Assembly (NCBI RefSeq): GCF_001890385.1
Contig: NZ_CP018221.1
Location: 1,041,501 to 1,105,500 of the forward strand
DNA: 64,000 nucleotides
DNA from: Tardibacter chloracetimidivorans
Lineage (GTDB): Bacteria; Pseudomonadota; Alphaproteobacteria; Sphingomonadales; Sphingomonadaceae
Reading direction: 5' to 3'
Made by a program: the position numbers and the translations under genes
Notes under the pieces: model-generated
The model's input: the letters and a program-made list of their open reading frames with translations, nothing else
Databases searched by the model: none
What the model was told of the DNA's origin: nothing
Shown: positions 8,003-16,376 of the stretch, one piece after another
How the letters are laid out: each line of letters starts with the position of its first letter
Numbering within the stretch: the stretch's first letter is position 1

Positions 8003-8878
8003 TTGGCGGCAAGGGCCAATTGGAAGGGCTTTTTGACGGTGGCCGAGCTGGCGTGCCGGGTCGGCCTCTATACGGCTGCGTCAACGTCCGAGCGGATCAG
8101 CTTCCATACCCTCAACCGCGCGACCGGCCATCGGGTGTCGCGGCAATATGTCGATCAGGAGACAGGCAAGCCCGTCGAACGCGACGACCAGGTGAAAGGC
8201 TATGAGACGAGCAACGGCGACTATATCGTGCTGGAGCCGGAGGAAGTCGCCGCAGCCATACCCGAAAGCGACAAGACGCTGGAGATCGAGGCCTTCATCC
8301 CCTGCTCCGAAGTGGACGACGTCTATTTCGACAAGCCCTATTACCTGACCCCCGCCGATGGCGTTGCGGAAAAGCCCTATGCTGTGATCCGCGAGGCGAT
8401 GCGAAAGGCCAATGTCGCGGCGCTTGCCCGCACCGTGCTGTTCAGGCGCGTGAGGACGCTGCTGATCCGTACGCACGAATGCGGACTGGTCGCGACGACG
8501 CTGAACTTCGATTATGAGGTGCGTTCAGCCAAAGACGCCTTTTCCTCCATCCCCAAGAGGAAAATCTCGGCCGAAATGCTGGAGCTGGCCGAGCACATCA
8601 TCAAGACCAAGCGGGGCAGTTTCGACCCGGCGAAATATGACGACCGCTATGAGGAAGCGCTTGCCGATCTGGTGAAGGCCAAGCTTGAAGGGCGCGAGAT
8701 CAAGCCGAGGAAAGCCCCTGCGCCCACCAATGTCGTCAACCTGCTCGACGCGTTGCGTGAAAGCGCCGGGGTGAAGAAGACCAAGGCCGCGCCGAAACGG
8801 GCGGCGGCCAAGCCGAAATCGCCCTCCGGCGGCAAGCGCAAGGCCGAGACGACCGCCCGGCAACGGAAGGCCGGCTGA
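8003..8878 (+). CDS. ku: Ku protein (bacterial NHEJ), first copy
   Basis: The TTG at 8003 gives the canonical bacterial Ku N-terminus MAARANWKGFL and has GGAG eight bases upstream; GTG 7994 is an alternative. About 291 residues. The Ku core beta-barrel is recognisable: TSERISFHTLNRATGHRV, VDQETGKPVERDDQVKGYE, DYIVLEPEE, then YDKPYYLTP-type and LVATTLNFDYEVR segments. The Lys/Ala-rich C-terminal tail is the usual LigD-recruiting and DNA-binding extension. Ku dimers ring broken DNA ends and recruit LigD. Its stop overlaps the ligD start (TGATG), so the two are one operon. Confidence 0.93.
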   Translation: MAARANWKGFLTVAELACRVGLYTAASTSERISFHTLNRATGHRVSRQYVDQETGKPVERDDQVKGYETSNGDYIVLEPEEVAAAIPESDKTLEIEAFIPCSEVDDVYFDKPYYLTPADGVAEKPYAVIREAMRKANVAALARTVLFRRVRTLLIRTHECGLVATTLNFDYEVRSAKDAFSSIPKRKISAEMLELAEHIIKTKRGSFDPAKYDDRYEEALADLVKAKLEGREIKPRKAPAPTNVVNLLDALRESAGVKKTKAAPKRAAAKPKSPSGGKRKAETTARQRKAG

Positions 8879-11367
8879 TGGCGCTGGAGGTCTATCGGCA
8901 GAAACGGGATTTCACGAAAACCGCCGAGCCCGAAGGCGCGGCGAAACCCGCCAAGGACAGCAACGCCTATCTGATCCAGAAACACGCCGCGCGACGGCTG
9001 CACTACGATCTACGGCTTGAGCTGGACGGTGTGCTGCTGAGCTGGGCGGTGACGCGCGGGCCAAGCCTGGTGCCCGGCGAAAAGCGGCTTGCCGTTCATG
9101 TCGAGGATCACCCGCTGGAATATGGCGACTTTGAAGGCACGATCCCCAAGGGCGAATATGGCGGCGGCACCGTTGTTCTGTGGGATCGCGGACAGTGGAA
9201 GCCGGTGGGAGACGCCAAGAAGGGCCTCGCCAAGGGGCATCTGGATTTCGAGCTGTTCGGCGAAAAGCTGAATGGCAAATGGCACCTTGTCCGACTGAAG
9301 CCAAAGCCGCGCGAAAAGGCCGACAACTGGCTGCTCATCAAGAGCGACGATGACGCCGCCCGGGCGGAGGATGACCCCGATATCCTGGAGGAACGGCCGG
9401 AATCGGTGAAGACCGGACGGACGGTGGACGAAATCGCGGGTGAAGCGCCGGGCTGGTCGTCAAAGACCGGCAAGATCGCGCCCCCGCCGCCCAAGGCCGC
9501 TCCCGCCAAGCTCAAGGGCGCGGTCAAGGCGACGATGCCCGATTTCGTTCCGCCGATGCTTGCAACGCTGGTGCCGAAGCCTCCGACGGGCAAGAAATGG
9601 CTCCACGAGATCAAGCTCGACGGTTACCGGCTTCAGGCGCACATCGCCAAGGGCAAGGTGAAGCTCATCACGCGCGGCGGGCTGGACTGGACCGGCCGCT
9701 TCGGCAAGGCGATCGCACAGGCGCTGGCGGCGCTTCCTGTCAAGGAAGCTGTGATCGACGGCGAACTGGTTGTCGAAAATGACGCGGGCGCGTCGGACTT
9801 TTCAGCGCTTCAGGCGGAGTTGAGCGCCGGGCGCGCCAGCCGCTTCGTGTTCTACGCCTTCGACCTGCTCCACCTGGACGGCCATGACCTGCAAGGCGTT
9901 CCCCTTCTCTCGCGCAAGGCCGCACTCCAGGAAATCATGTCGGCAAGCGATGCCGCCGTCCTGCGCTTCAGCGAGCATTTTGAGGCCGAAGCGGCAATCG
10001 TTCTGCGCCACGCCTGCCGCCTGAGCCTGGAAGGCATCATCTCCAAGCAGGCCAACGGAAAGTATCGGAACGGGCGGACGAAGGAATGGGTGAAATCGAA
10101 GTGTTCCGAGCGGCAGGAGTTCGTCGTGGCGGGCTATGTGCCGTCCACCGTCTCCAACAAGGCGATCGGATCGCTGGTGCTTGGCTATCATGACGCCAAG
10201 GGCAATCTGATCCATGTCGGCCGCGTGGGCACCGGATACACCGTCCGCGCCGCCGAAGACCTGTATCGGCGGCTGGAGAAGATCAGGACCAGTTCCAGCC
10301 CGTTCGCTAAAAAGCTGTCTGCCGAACAGGCGCGGCAGGTCCGCTATGTAAAGCCCGAACTGGTCGCCGAGGTGGAGTTTCGCGGCTGGACGGCCGACCG
10401 CAACCTGCGCCACGCGGCGTTTCGCGGGCTGCGAGAGGACAAGCCCGCATCGGACATCGTGATCGAGACGGAAGTCGCGCCCGCAAGCACCAGCAGGCAG
10501 CAGCGCCCCAAGGCCGTGCTCACCCATCCCGACCGGCTCTACTGGCCCGACGCGGGAGTCACCAAGGCGGGTCTCGCGGACTATTACGCCGAGGTGTGGC
10601 CGCACATCGCGCCCTATGTCACCGGCCGCCCGCTTTCGCTCGTCCGCTGTCCGGGCGGGATCACCGAACAATGCTTCTTCCAGAAGCGCGCCTGGAAAGG
10701 GCTGAGCAAAAGCATCAGGCAGACGCCCGACCCAAAGTCATCGTCAAAGGAGCCGGTGCTGAGCATCGACAATCTGGAAGGCCTCTACGGTCTGGTTCAG
10801 GCGGGCGTGCTGGAGATCCATCCCTGGGGATCGACGCTTGCAGCGATGGAACAGCCGGACATGATCATCATGGACCTGGACCCCGGCCCCGGCGTCGAAT
10901 GGCAACAGGTGATCGAAGCGGCGCAGGAGGTGCGCGAGCGGCTGGAAAAGCTGGGTCTCGCCGCCTTCCTCAAGACATCGGGCGGCAAGGGACTGCACGT
11001 TGTGTCCCCGCTGAAGCCGGACGCCGGATGGGATGTCGTGAAGCCGTTCACGAAGCGCATCGCCGATGCGATGGCCGCCGACAGCCCCGACCGCTTTGTC
11101 GCGACGGTCACCAAATCGAAGCGCAAGGGCAAGATATTGGTCGATTATCTCAGGAACGGTCGCGGCGCGACGGCGGTTGCGCCCTTTTCCACCCGATCGC
11201 GGCCCGGCGCGCCCGTATCTATGCCGATCGGCTGGGATGAACTGGGCGGCGAGATCGGCCCGGCATATTTCACCGTCGCCAATGCGCTGACGCGGCTGGC
11301 GCACCAGCAGAGCGATCCCTGGGCCGATTTTCGGAAGAGCGCGGTAGCTTTGCCGGGGAAGAAATAG
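8878..11367 (+). CDS. ligD: ATP-dependent DNA ligase LigD, multidomain NHEJ enzyme
   Basis: 829 residues with all three LigD modules in the Pseudomonas-type order. Residues about 25-200 are the 3'-phosphoesterase (HAARRLHYDLRLE, LEYGDFEGTIPKGEYGGG). Residues about 220-510 are the adenylyltransferase/OB ligase with lysine nucleophile K246 in EIKLDGYR. The C-terminal primase-polymerase has the catalytic pair D666 and D668 in IIMDLDPGPG and the SGGKGLH box. It trims, fills and seals double-strand breaks held by Ku. The Pro/Lys-rich linker between PE and ligase is normal. Co-translated with the upstream ku. Confidence 0.96.
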   Translation: MALEVYRQKRDFTKTAEPEGAAKPAKDSNAYLIQKHAARRLHYDLRLELDGVLLSWAVTRGPSLVPGEKRLAVHVEDHPLEYGDFEGTIPKGEYGGGTVVLWDRGQWKPVGDAKKGLAKGHLDFELFGEKLNGKWHLVRLKPKPREKADNWLLIKSDDDAARAEDDPDILEERPESVKTGRTVDEIAGEAPGWSSKTGKIAPPPPKAAPAKLKGAVKATMPDFVPPMLATLVPKPPTGKKWLHEIKLDGYRLQAHIAKGKVKLITRGGLDWTGRFGKAIAQALAALPVKEAVIDGELVVENDAGASDFSALQAELSAGRASRFVFYAFDLLHLDGHDLQGVPLLSRKAALQEIMSASDAAVLRFSEHFEAEAAIVLRHACRLSLEGIISKQANGKYRNGRTKEWVKSKCSERQEFVVAGYVPSTVSNKAIGSLVLGYHDAKGNLIHVGRVGTGYTVRAAEDLYRRLEKIRTSSSPFAKKLSAEQARQVRYVKPELVAEVEFRGWTADRNLRHAAFRGLREDKPASDIVIETEVAPASTSRQQRPKAVLTHPDRLYWPDAGVTKAGLADYYAEVWPHIAPYVTGRPLSLVRCPGGITEQCFFQKRAWKGLSKSIRQTPDPKSSSKEPVLSIDNLEGLYGLVQAGVLEIHPWGSTLAAMEQPDMIIMDLDPGPGVEWQQVIEAAQEVRERLEKLGLAAFLKTSGGKGLHVVSPLKPDAGWDVVKPFTKRIADAMAADSPDRFVATVTKSKRKGKILVDYLRNGRGATAVAPFSTRSRPGAPVSMPIGWDELGGEIGPAYFTVANALTRLAHQQSDPWADFRKSAVALPGKK

Positions 11368-11390
11368 GCGGTCACCCCCGCTTTGCTCGT

Positions 11391-12200
11391 CTAGCGGCCC
11401 TTGCCCTTCTGTTCCGCCGCGATGCTGCGCTTCAGCGCGTCCATGATGTTGACGACATTGCCGGCCTGTTCGACTGGCTCCGCCGCCTTGGCCTTCGGCG
11501 TCTTGCGGGCCCCCTTTTTCCGGGCGGCGATAATCTTGCGCAGATTGTCCTGCACCGGGTCGCTCACCATTTTCTGGTCCCAGCGCTCCGTCCGTTCCTT
11601 GATCAGCGACAGGGCCAGGGACAGCAGCTTGGCCTCGGGCTTTTCGGGCTTTATCGCGTCGAAATAGTCATCCGGGTCGCGCACCTCGTCGCCATAGCGA
11701 AGCGTCCACAAGGTGATGCCCTGGTCGCGCGGAACCAGCATCACCGCCCGCTCGCGCCGGTACAGCACCAGCCGGGCGATGCCCACCGTTTGCGTCGATT
11801 CCATCGCGGAGCGGATGACCGAAAAGGCTTCCTCCCCCACCGGGTCGTCCGGCACCAGATAGTGCGGCTTGTCATACCAGAGCCATTCAATTGAATCCCT
11901 CGGCACGAACTGCTCGATGTCGATCGTGCGCGTGCTTTCAAGCGCGACGGAGGCGATCTCGTCCTCCTCCAGCATCACATACTCGCCCTCGCCCGTTTCA
12001 TAGCCCTTCACCTGCTCGTCATCGTCCACCACCTTGTGCGTCACGCTGTCGACATAACGGCTCATGATGCGATTGCCGGTGGCGCGATTGATGGTGTGGA
12101 AGCGGATCTTTGCCGATTCCGTCGTGGCCGGCATCATCGCCACCGGACAGGTGACGAGGGAGAGCTTCAGATAGCCCTTCCAGAAGGTGCGCTGCGCCAT
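11391..12200 (-). CDS. ku: Ku protein, second copy
   Basis: 269 residues beginning MAQRTFWKGYLKLSLVTCPV, a clean Ku N-terminus; same landmarks as the first copy (FHTINRATGNRI, DDDEQVKGYE, YDKPHYLVP) but clearly diverged. The C-terminal Lys/Ala tail ends NVVNIMDALKRSIAAEQ, matching NVVNLLDALRES of the first copy, so this segment may be the shared LigD-contact helix. It converges with ligD, with 23 bases between stops. Multiple Ku genes are known in rhizobia, where different pairs act in different growth states; a comparable division of labour is possible here. Confidence 0.93.
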   Translation of the reverse strand: MAQRTFWKGYLKLSLVTCPVAMMPATTESAKIRFHTINRATGNRIMSRYVDSVTHKVVDDDEQVKGYETGEGEYVMLEEDEIASVALESTRTIDIEQFVPRDSIEWLWYDKPHYLVPDDPVGEEAFSVIRSAMESTQTVGIARLVLYRRERAVMLVPRDQGITLWTLRYGDEVRDPDDYFDAIKPEKPEAKLLSLALSLIKERTERWDQKMVSDPVQDNLRKIIAARKKGARKTPKAKAAEPVEQAGNVVNIMDALKRSIAAEQKGKGR

Positions 12201-12237
12201 GGCGGATCAACCAGCGGACGCGCGAAACGGTTCCTCC

Positions 12238-12897
12238 TCACCCCGCCAGCGGAAAGCGCAGCAGCCGCCCGTTTGCAGGGACAAGCGCTTCGGCCGGTGT
12301 CCCGACAGCCCTTGTTATGGCGGGGTCGTCCGCCCGCATGCCCCCCGTGAATGCGCCGAAGGCGGGAAGGATCAACCGGCCCGGCGCATGGACGAAGCAT
12401 CGGCGGGAGAGATTCTGCCCGCGCACGCGCATGCGCAGCTTGGGATGCCAATGCCCGGAAATCTCGGGCCTTCGGTCGCTGCCAAGCGTTTCATGGCGCA
12501 GGCAGATGCCGTGGAGGCACGCCTCGTCCAGCACGCGGCCGCCCGGCGCGGCTGTGAGCGGATCATGGTTGCCGGTGATCCATGTCCAGTCGAGCCGTGC
12601 GGTCAGCGTCAGAAGCCGCCTCCGTGCCTGCTCGTCCAGTCGAAATGGTCCCTCCCCATCATGGAAGCTGTCGCCAAGGCACCAGAGTTCGCGCGCGCCG
12701 GTTTCATCGACCAGCGCCTCTATCGCCGCCAATGTCGCATTGCTGTCATAAGGTGGCAGCATCTGCCCGAAACGCGCAAAGAAACTTGCCTTTTCCAGAT
12801 GCAGGTCGGCGATCAACAGCGCCTTGCGTGCGGGCCAGAACAGCGCGCCCTGGCCCATGATCAGGAAATCCTCGCCCGCGAACGAAAAGGGAACCAT
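12238..12897 (-). CDS. pdeM: Ligase-associated metallophosphoesterase PdeM
   Basis: 219 residues from ATG 12897; a longer in-frame reading would run into the upstream helicase gene. Calcineurin-like phosphoesterase motifs are complete: ADLHLEK (D-x-H), LGDSFHD (GD), ITGNHD (GNHD), and ISGHWHPKL (GHxH), all metal ligands for two ions. Belongs to the phosphoesterase family always found with the ATP ligase, DEXH helicase and exonuclease below. It follows the helicase closely on the same strand. Its biochemical substrate is poorly known; a nucleic-acid end-processing role is inferred from its partners. Confidence 0.9.
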   Translation of the reverse strand: MVPFSFAGEDFLIMGQGALFWPARKALLIADLHLEKASFFARFGQMLPPYDSNATLAAIEALVDETGARELWCLGDSFHDGEGPFRLDEQARRRLLTLTARLDWTWITGNHDPLTAAPGGRVLDEACLHGICLRHETLGSDRRPEISGHWHPKLRMRVRGQNLSRRCFVHAPGRLILPAFGAFTGGMRADDPAITRAVGTPAEALVPANGRLLRFPLAG

Positions 12898-12937
12898 GCC
12901 CCCGCCTACGCCGCGCCGCGCGTGGCCGCAAGCCCGA

Positions 12938-15355
12938 TCAATCGAGCCGCATGGCTTCGGCGACCAGCGCATCGGCTTCCGCAAGCAGCATGTCCTCGGT
13001 CGCTTCCTGCCGCACGCTTTCCCGGCCGATGATCATCATCAGCGGCACCGACATGGGCGACACCCGGTCCAGCGCCATGTGGACGATTGCTTCATTGGAG
13101 CGATTGAGCAGATCGGCCAGCCGCCCGACATCGGTCAGGCGGGTGCGCGCATCCTCCCACGCCGCGCGCAGCAGCATGTGATCAGGCTCGTAACGGCGCA
13201 GAACGTCATAGATGAGATCGGTCGAGAAGGTGACCTGACGCCCGGTCTTGCGCTTGCCGGGATGCTGGCGGTCGATCAGGCCGCCGATCAGCGCGACCTC
13301 GCGAAAGGCGCGCTTCAACAGGTGGGAGCGCTGCACCCATTCGACGAACTCATGCTCCAATATGTCCGGCGAAAAGAGCGGGCGGGGATCGATAACCGGC
13401 TTCACCGACCACGCGCCAAGCGCATAATCGGTGGCGATGAAGCCCAGTGGGCCATAGCCCGCCGTCTCCATGCGGCGAGTGAGGAGCATGCCGAGCGACT
13501 GGTGCGCGTTCCAGCCTTCGAACGGAAAGGCGACCATATAGTGTGTGCCTTCGTGCGGGAAGGTTTCGACCAGCATCTGGTCCGGCCGGGGCAGCAGCGA
13601 CCGCCTGCCCTGCACCTCCAGCCATTCGCGCACGTCATCGGGAAAGCGCCGCCATTCCTCCGGCTCGTGCAGGAACCGGCGGACCCGGGCCGCGAGATTG
13701 GTCGAAAGCGCAAGGCGCGTGCCGCCATAGGTGGGGATGCGCGGCGATTTGCTGGTCGCGCGCACGATCATCTCGGTCGTGTCGATCCGCTCCACCTCAA
13801 GCGAAAGGCCCGCAAAGGCGAAGGTGTCTCCGGGGGACAGGGTGGAGGCAAAGCCTTCTTCCAGCGTGCCGAGCTTGCGTCCCCTCTTGAAGCGCACCTC
13901 GATCAGCGGCGCATCGACGATAACGCCCGCGTTCATGCGGTGCTGCTCTACGAAGCGGGGGTGCGAGACATGCCACAGGCCGTCCGCGCCCTGACGAAGG
14001 CGGCGAAACCGGTCATAGGCCCGCAACGCATAGCCTCCGGTCGAGATGAAATCGATCAGCCGGTCGAACGTCTCCCTTTCCAGCGCCACATAGGGCGCGG
14101 ACCGGCGCACCTCGTCGAACATAACGTCCGCATCGAACGGCGCGGAACAGGCGCAGGCCATGACATGTTGCGCCAGCACATCGAGCGCGCCTGGACGGAA
14201 CCCGTCGGGATCAAGATCGCCGCCTTCGACCGCATCCAGCGCGGCGCGCGCCTCCAGATATTCAAAGCGGTTGCCGGGAATGACGAGCGCCTGCGAAGGC
14301 TCTTCCAGCCGGTGATTGGCGCGGCCGATCCGCTGGGTCAGCCGCGACGAGCCCTTTGGCGCGCCCATCTGGATGACGAGATCGACGTCGCCCCAGTCGA
14401 CGCCGAGGTCGAGGCTTGCCGTCGCCACCAGAGCGCGAAGCCTGCCTTCGCCCATTGCGGCTTCCATGCGCCGCCGCACCTCGACCGAAAGCGAGCCGTG
14501 ATGGACCCCGATCGGCAGATCGTCCTCATTGATCTTCCACAAATCCTGAAAGATGAGTTCGGCCAGGCCGCGTGTGTTGCAGAAGATCAGCGTCAGCCGA
14601 TGCGCCTTGATCTGCTCATAGACCTGATCGATGGCATAGCGGCCGGAATGGCCCTGCCACGGCACCCGCCCTTCAGGGATGAGGATGGTGACCTGCGGAT
14701 CCGCGCCTTTCTCTCCCATCACCAGCCGCACGCTGTCCTGCTTGTCCGCAGGCGCGAGCCAGTGCACATAGGCGGCGGGGTCCTGCACGGTGGCCGACAG
14801 TGCCACGCGCCTGAAACCGGGCCGGAACCGCTCCAGCCGCGACAGGGCCAGGTTCAGCAGGTCGCCGCGCTTGGTGGGCGCAAAGGCGTGGACCTCGTCG
14901 ATGATGACGGTGCTGAGCGATCCGAACATGCGCTCCGCATCGGGCCAGGACAGCATCAGGCTCAGCGATTCCGGAGTGGTCAGCAGCATCTGCGGCGGCA
15001 TGATCCGCTGCCGGGCCTTGCGCGCGTGGGGCGTGTCACCCGTCCGCGTCTCCACCCTGATGCCCAAGCCCATTTCTTCAATCGGGGTCAGCAGGTTGCG
15101 CTGGACGTCGACTGCAAGCGCCTTCAGCGGCGACACATAGAGGGTGTGGAGGCCATCGAACCCCGGCTGGGCGATCAATTCGGCAAGGCTCGGCAGAAAG
15201 CCCGAAAGCGTCTTGCCCGATCCCGTCGGCGCGACCAGCAATGCGCTGGCTCCGGCGCGCGCCGCATCCAGCATCGCAAGCTGATGACCGCGCACGCGCC
15301 AGCCGCGCGCATCGAACCAGTTCTGCAATGTGACGGGAAGGGAACTTTCGGCCAT
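12938..15355 (-). CDS. Ligase-associated DEXH-box helicase (Lhr-like)
   Basis: About 805 residues. Superfamily 2 motifs: Q-region and Walker A APTGSGKTLSGFL, motif Ib-type TLYVSPLKAL, motif II IIDEVHAF, motif III SATVQDP, motif VI QRIGRANHR, followed by the winged-helix and Lhr core domain (DPDGFRPGALDVLAQHV onward). Lhr-type enzymes translocate 3' to 5' and unwind duplexes. Start at 15355 (MAESSLPVTLQNWFDARGW) fits the family and a possible leaderless message from the CTATATAG element; ATG 15358 is the alternative. Divergent from the exonuclease gene, and pdeM follows. Confidence 0.93.
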   Translation of the reverse strand: MAESSLPVTLQNWFDARGWRVRGHQLAMLDAARAGASALLVAPTGSGKTLSGFLPSLAELIAQPGFDGLHTLYVSPLKALAVDVQRNLLTPIEEMGLGIRVETRTGDTPHARKARQRIMPPQMLLTTPESLSLMLSWPDAERMFGSLSTVIIDEVHAFAPTKRGDLLNLALSRLERFRPGFRRVALSATVQDPAAYVHWLAPADKQDSVRLVMGEKGADPQVTILIPEGRVPWQGHSGRYAIDQVYEQIKAHRLTLIFCNTRGLAELIFQDLWKINEDDLPIGVHHGSLSVEVRRRMEAAMGEGRLRALVATASLDLGVDWGDVDLVIQMGAPKGSSRLTQRIGRANHRLEEPSQALVIPGNRFEYLEARAALDAVEGGDLDPDGFRPGALDVLAQHVMACACSAPFDADVMFDEVRRSAPYVALERETFDRLIDFISTGGYALRAYDRFRRLRQGADGLWHVSHPRFVEQHRMNAGVIVDAPLIEVRFKRGRKLGTLEEGFASTLSPGDTFAFAGLSLEVERIDTTEMIVRATSKSPRIPTYGGTRLALSTNLAARVRRFLHEPEEWRRFPDDVREWLEVQGRRSLLPRPDQMLVETFPHEGTHYMVAFPFEGWNAHQSLGMLLTRRMETAGYGPLGFIATDYALGAWSVKPVIDPRPLFSPDILEHEFVEWVQRSHLLKRAFREVALIGGLIDRQHPGKRKTGRQVTFSTDLIYDVLRRYEPDHMLLRAAWEDARTRLTDVGRLADLLNRSNEAIVHMALDRVSPMSVPLMMIIGRESVRQEATEDMLLAEADALVAEAMRLD

Positions 15356-15360
15356 CATCG

Positions 15361-15368
15361 CTATATAG
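15361..15368. promoter_or_regulatory. Palindromic CTATATAG element between divergent repair genes
   Basis: A perfect 8-bp palindrome that is the only AT-rich patch in the 19 bases between the two start codons. On the plus strand TATAGT (15364-15369) ends six bases before ATG 15375; on the minus strand TATATA ends six bases before ATG 15355. One element could therefore serve as the -10 for two leaderless transcripts. No convincing -35 is seen on either side. Confidence 0.4.
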
Positions 15369-15374
15369 TCACCA

Positions 15375-16376
15375 ATGGCTCGACTTGGTTCCTGGATTGA
15401 AGCGCATGCAACTGGCATCCACGTGCCTGCCGGGGATTTCTGGATCGATCCGGCGCTTTCGACGGAACGCGCGCTCATCACCCACGGCCATTCGGACCAT
15501 GCGCGCGGCGGCCACGGCCATGTGCTCGCCACGCCTGAGACGCTCGCCATCATGCGCGCGCGTTATGGCGAGGCGGGACATGCGCAGGCCATCAGCTATG
15601 GCGAAAAGGTCTGGATCGGCGATGTCAGCGTGCGCTTCGTGCCTGCGGGCCATGTGCTCGGCTCCGCGCAGATCGTGCTGGAATATCGGGGCGAACGGGC
15701 GGTGGTGTCCGGCGACTACAAGCGCAGGCACGACCCCACCTGCCCGCCGTTCGAGCCGGTTCCCTGCGATATCTTCATCACCGAGGCGACCTTTGCCCTG
15801 CCCGTCTTCTGCCATCCGGAAACCCGGTCGGAAATCGAAAGGCTGATGGCGGCGCTTGCCGCCGAGCCCGACCGGTGCATCCTTGTCGGCGCCTATGCGC
15901 TTGGCAAGGCGCAGCGGGTGATCGCCGAATTGCGCGCGGCGGGACATGACGCGCCGATCTTTATCCATGGCGCGCTCCAGCGGCTGTGCGATCTCTACCG
16001 CGATTTCGGCGTGGAATTGGGCGAATTGAGGCTCGCCACGGGCCTGAAACCGGCTGACCTTGCCGGACAGATCGTCGTCGCGCCGCCATCGGCGCTGAAC
16101 GACCGCTGGTCGCGCCGCCTGCCCGATCCGATCACCGCCATGGCAAGCGGCTGGATGCGCATTCGCCAGCGCGCGCGGCAGAGCAATATCGAATTGCCGC
16201 TCGTCATCTCCGACCACGCCGACTGGCCCGAACTGACCGCGACCATTGCCGAGATCAACCCGGCCGAAGTGTGGGTGACGCACGGCCGCGAGGAAGCGCT
16301 GGTCCACTGGTGCGGCCTCAGGCAGATACGCGCGCGGGAGCTTGCGCTCATCGGCCGCGAGGACGAGGACGACTGA
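15375..16376 (+). CDS. Ligase-associated exonuclease, metallo-beta-lactamase fold
   Basis: 333 residues. The metal-binding motif HGHSDHARGG (HxHxDH) is near residue 38, with later ligands in PAGHVLGS (His), SGDYKRRHDP (Asp) and SDHADW (His). This is the SNM1/Artemis/CPSF-like beta-CASP-related nuclease group. The protein belongs to the exonuclease family strictly linked to the ATP ligase and Lhr-like helicase. Its stop overlaps the ligase ATG (TGATG), so the products are made together. Start MARLGSWIE fits the family; there is no ribosome site in the short intergenic space, suggesting leaderless translation. Confidence 0.92.
   Translation: MARLGSWIEAHATGIHVPAGDFWIDPALSTERALITHGHSDHARGGHGHVLATPETLAIMRARYGEAGHAQAISYGEKVWIGDVSVRFVPAGHVLGSAQIVLEYRGERAVVSGDYKRRHDPTCPPFEPVPCDIFITEATFALPVFCHPETRSEIERLMAALAAEPDRCILVGAYALGKAQRVIAELRAAGHDAPIFIHGALQRLCDLYRDFGVELGELRLATGLKPADLAGQIVVAPPSALNDRWSRRLPDPITAMASGWMRIRQRARQSNIELPLVISDHADWPELTATIAEINPAEVWVTHGREEALVHWCGLRQIRARELALIGREDEDD

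Noticed and set aside
12824-15400. 858-codon plus-strand open frame opposite the Lhr-like helicase
   Set aside because: No family patterns, Arg/His/Gln-rich translation, and it lies exactly antisense to a gene with all helicase motifs; a by-product of high third-position GC.
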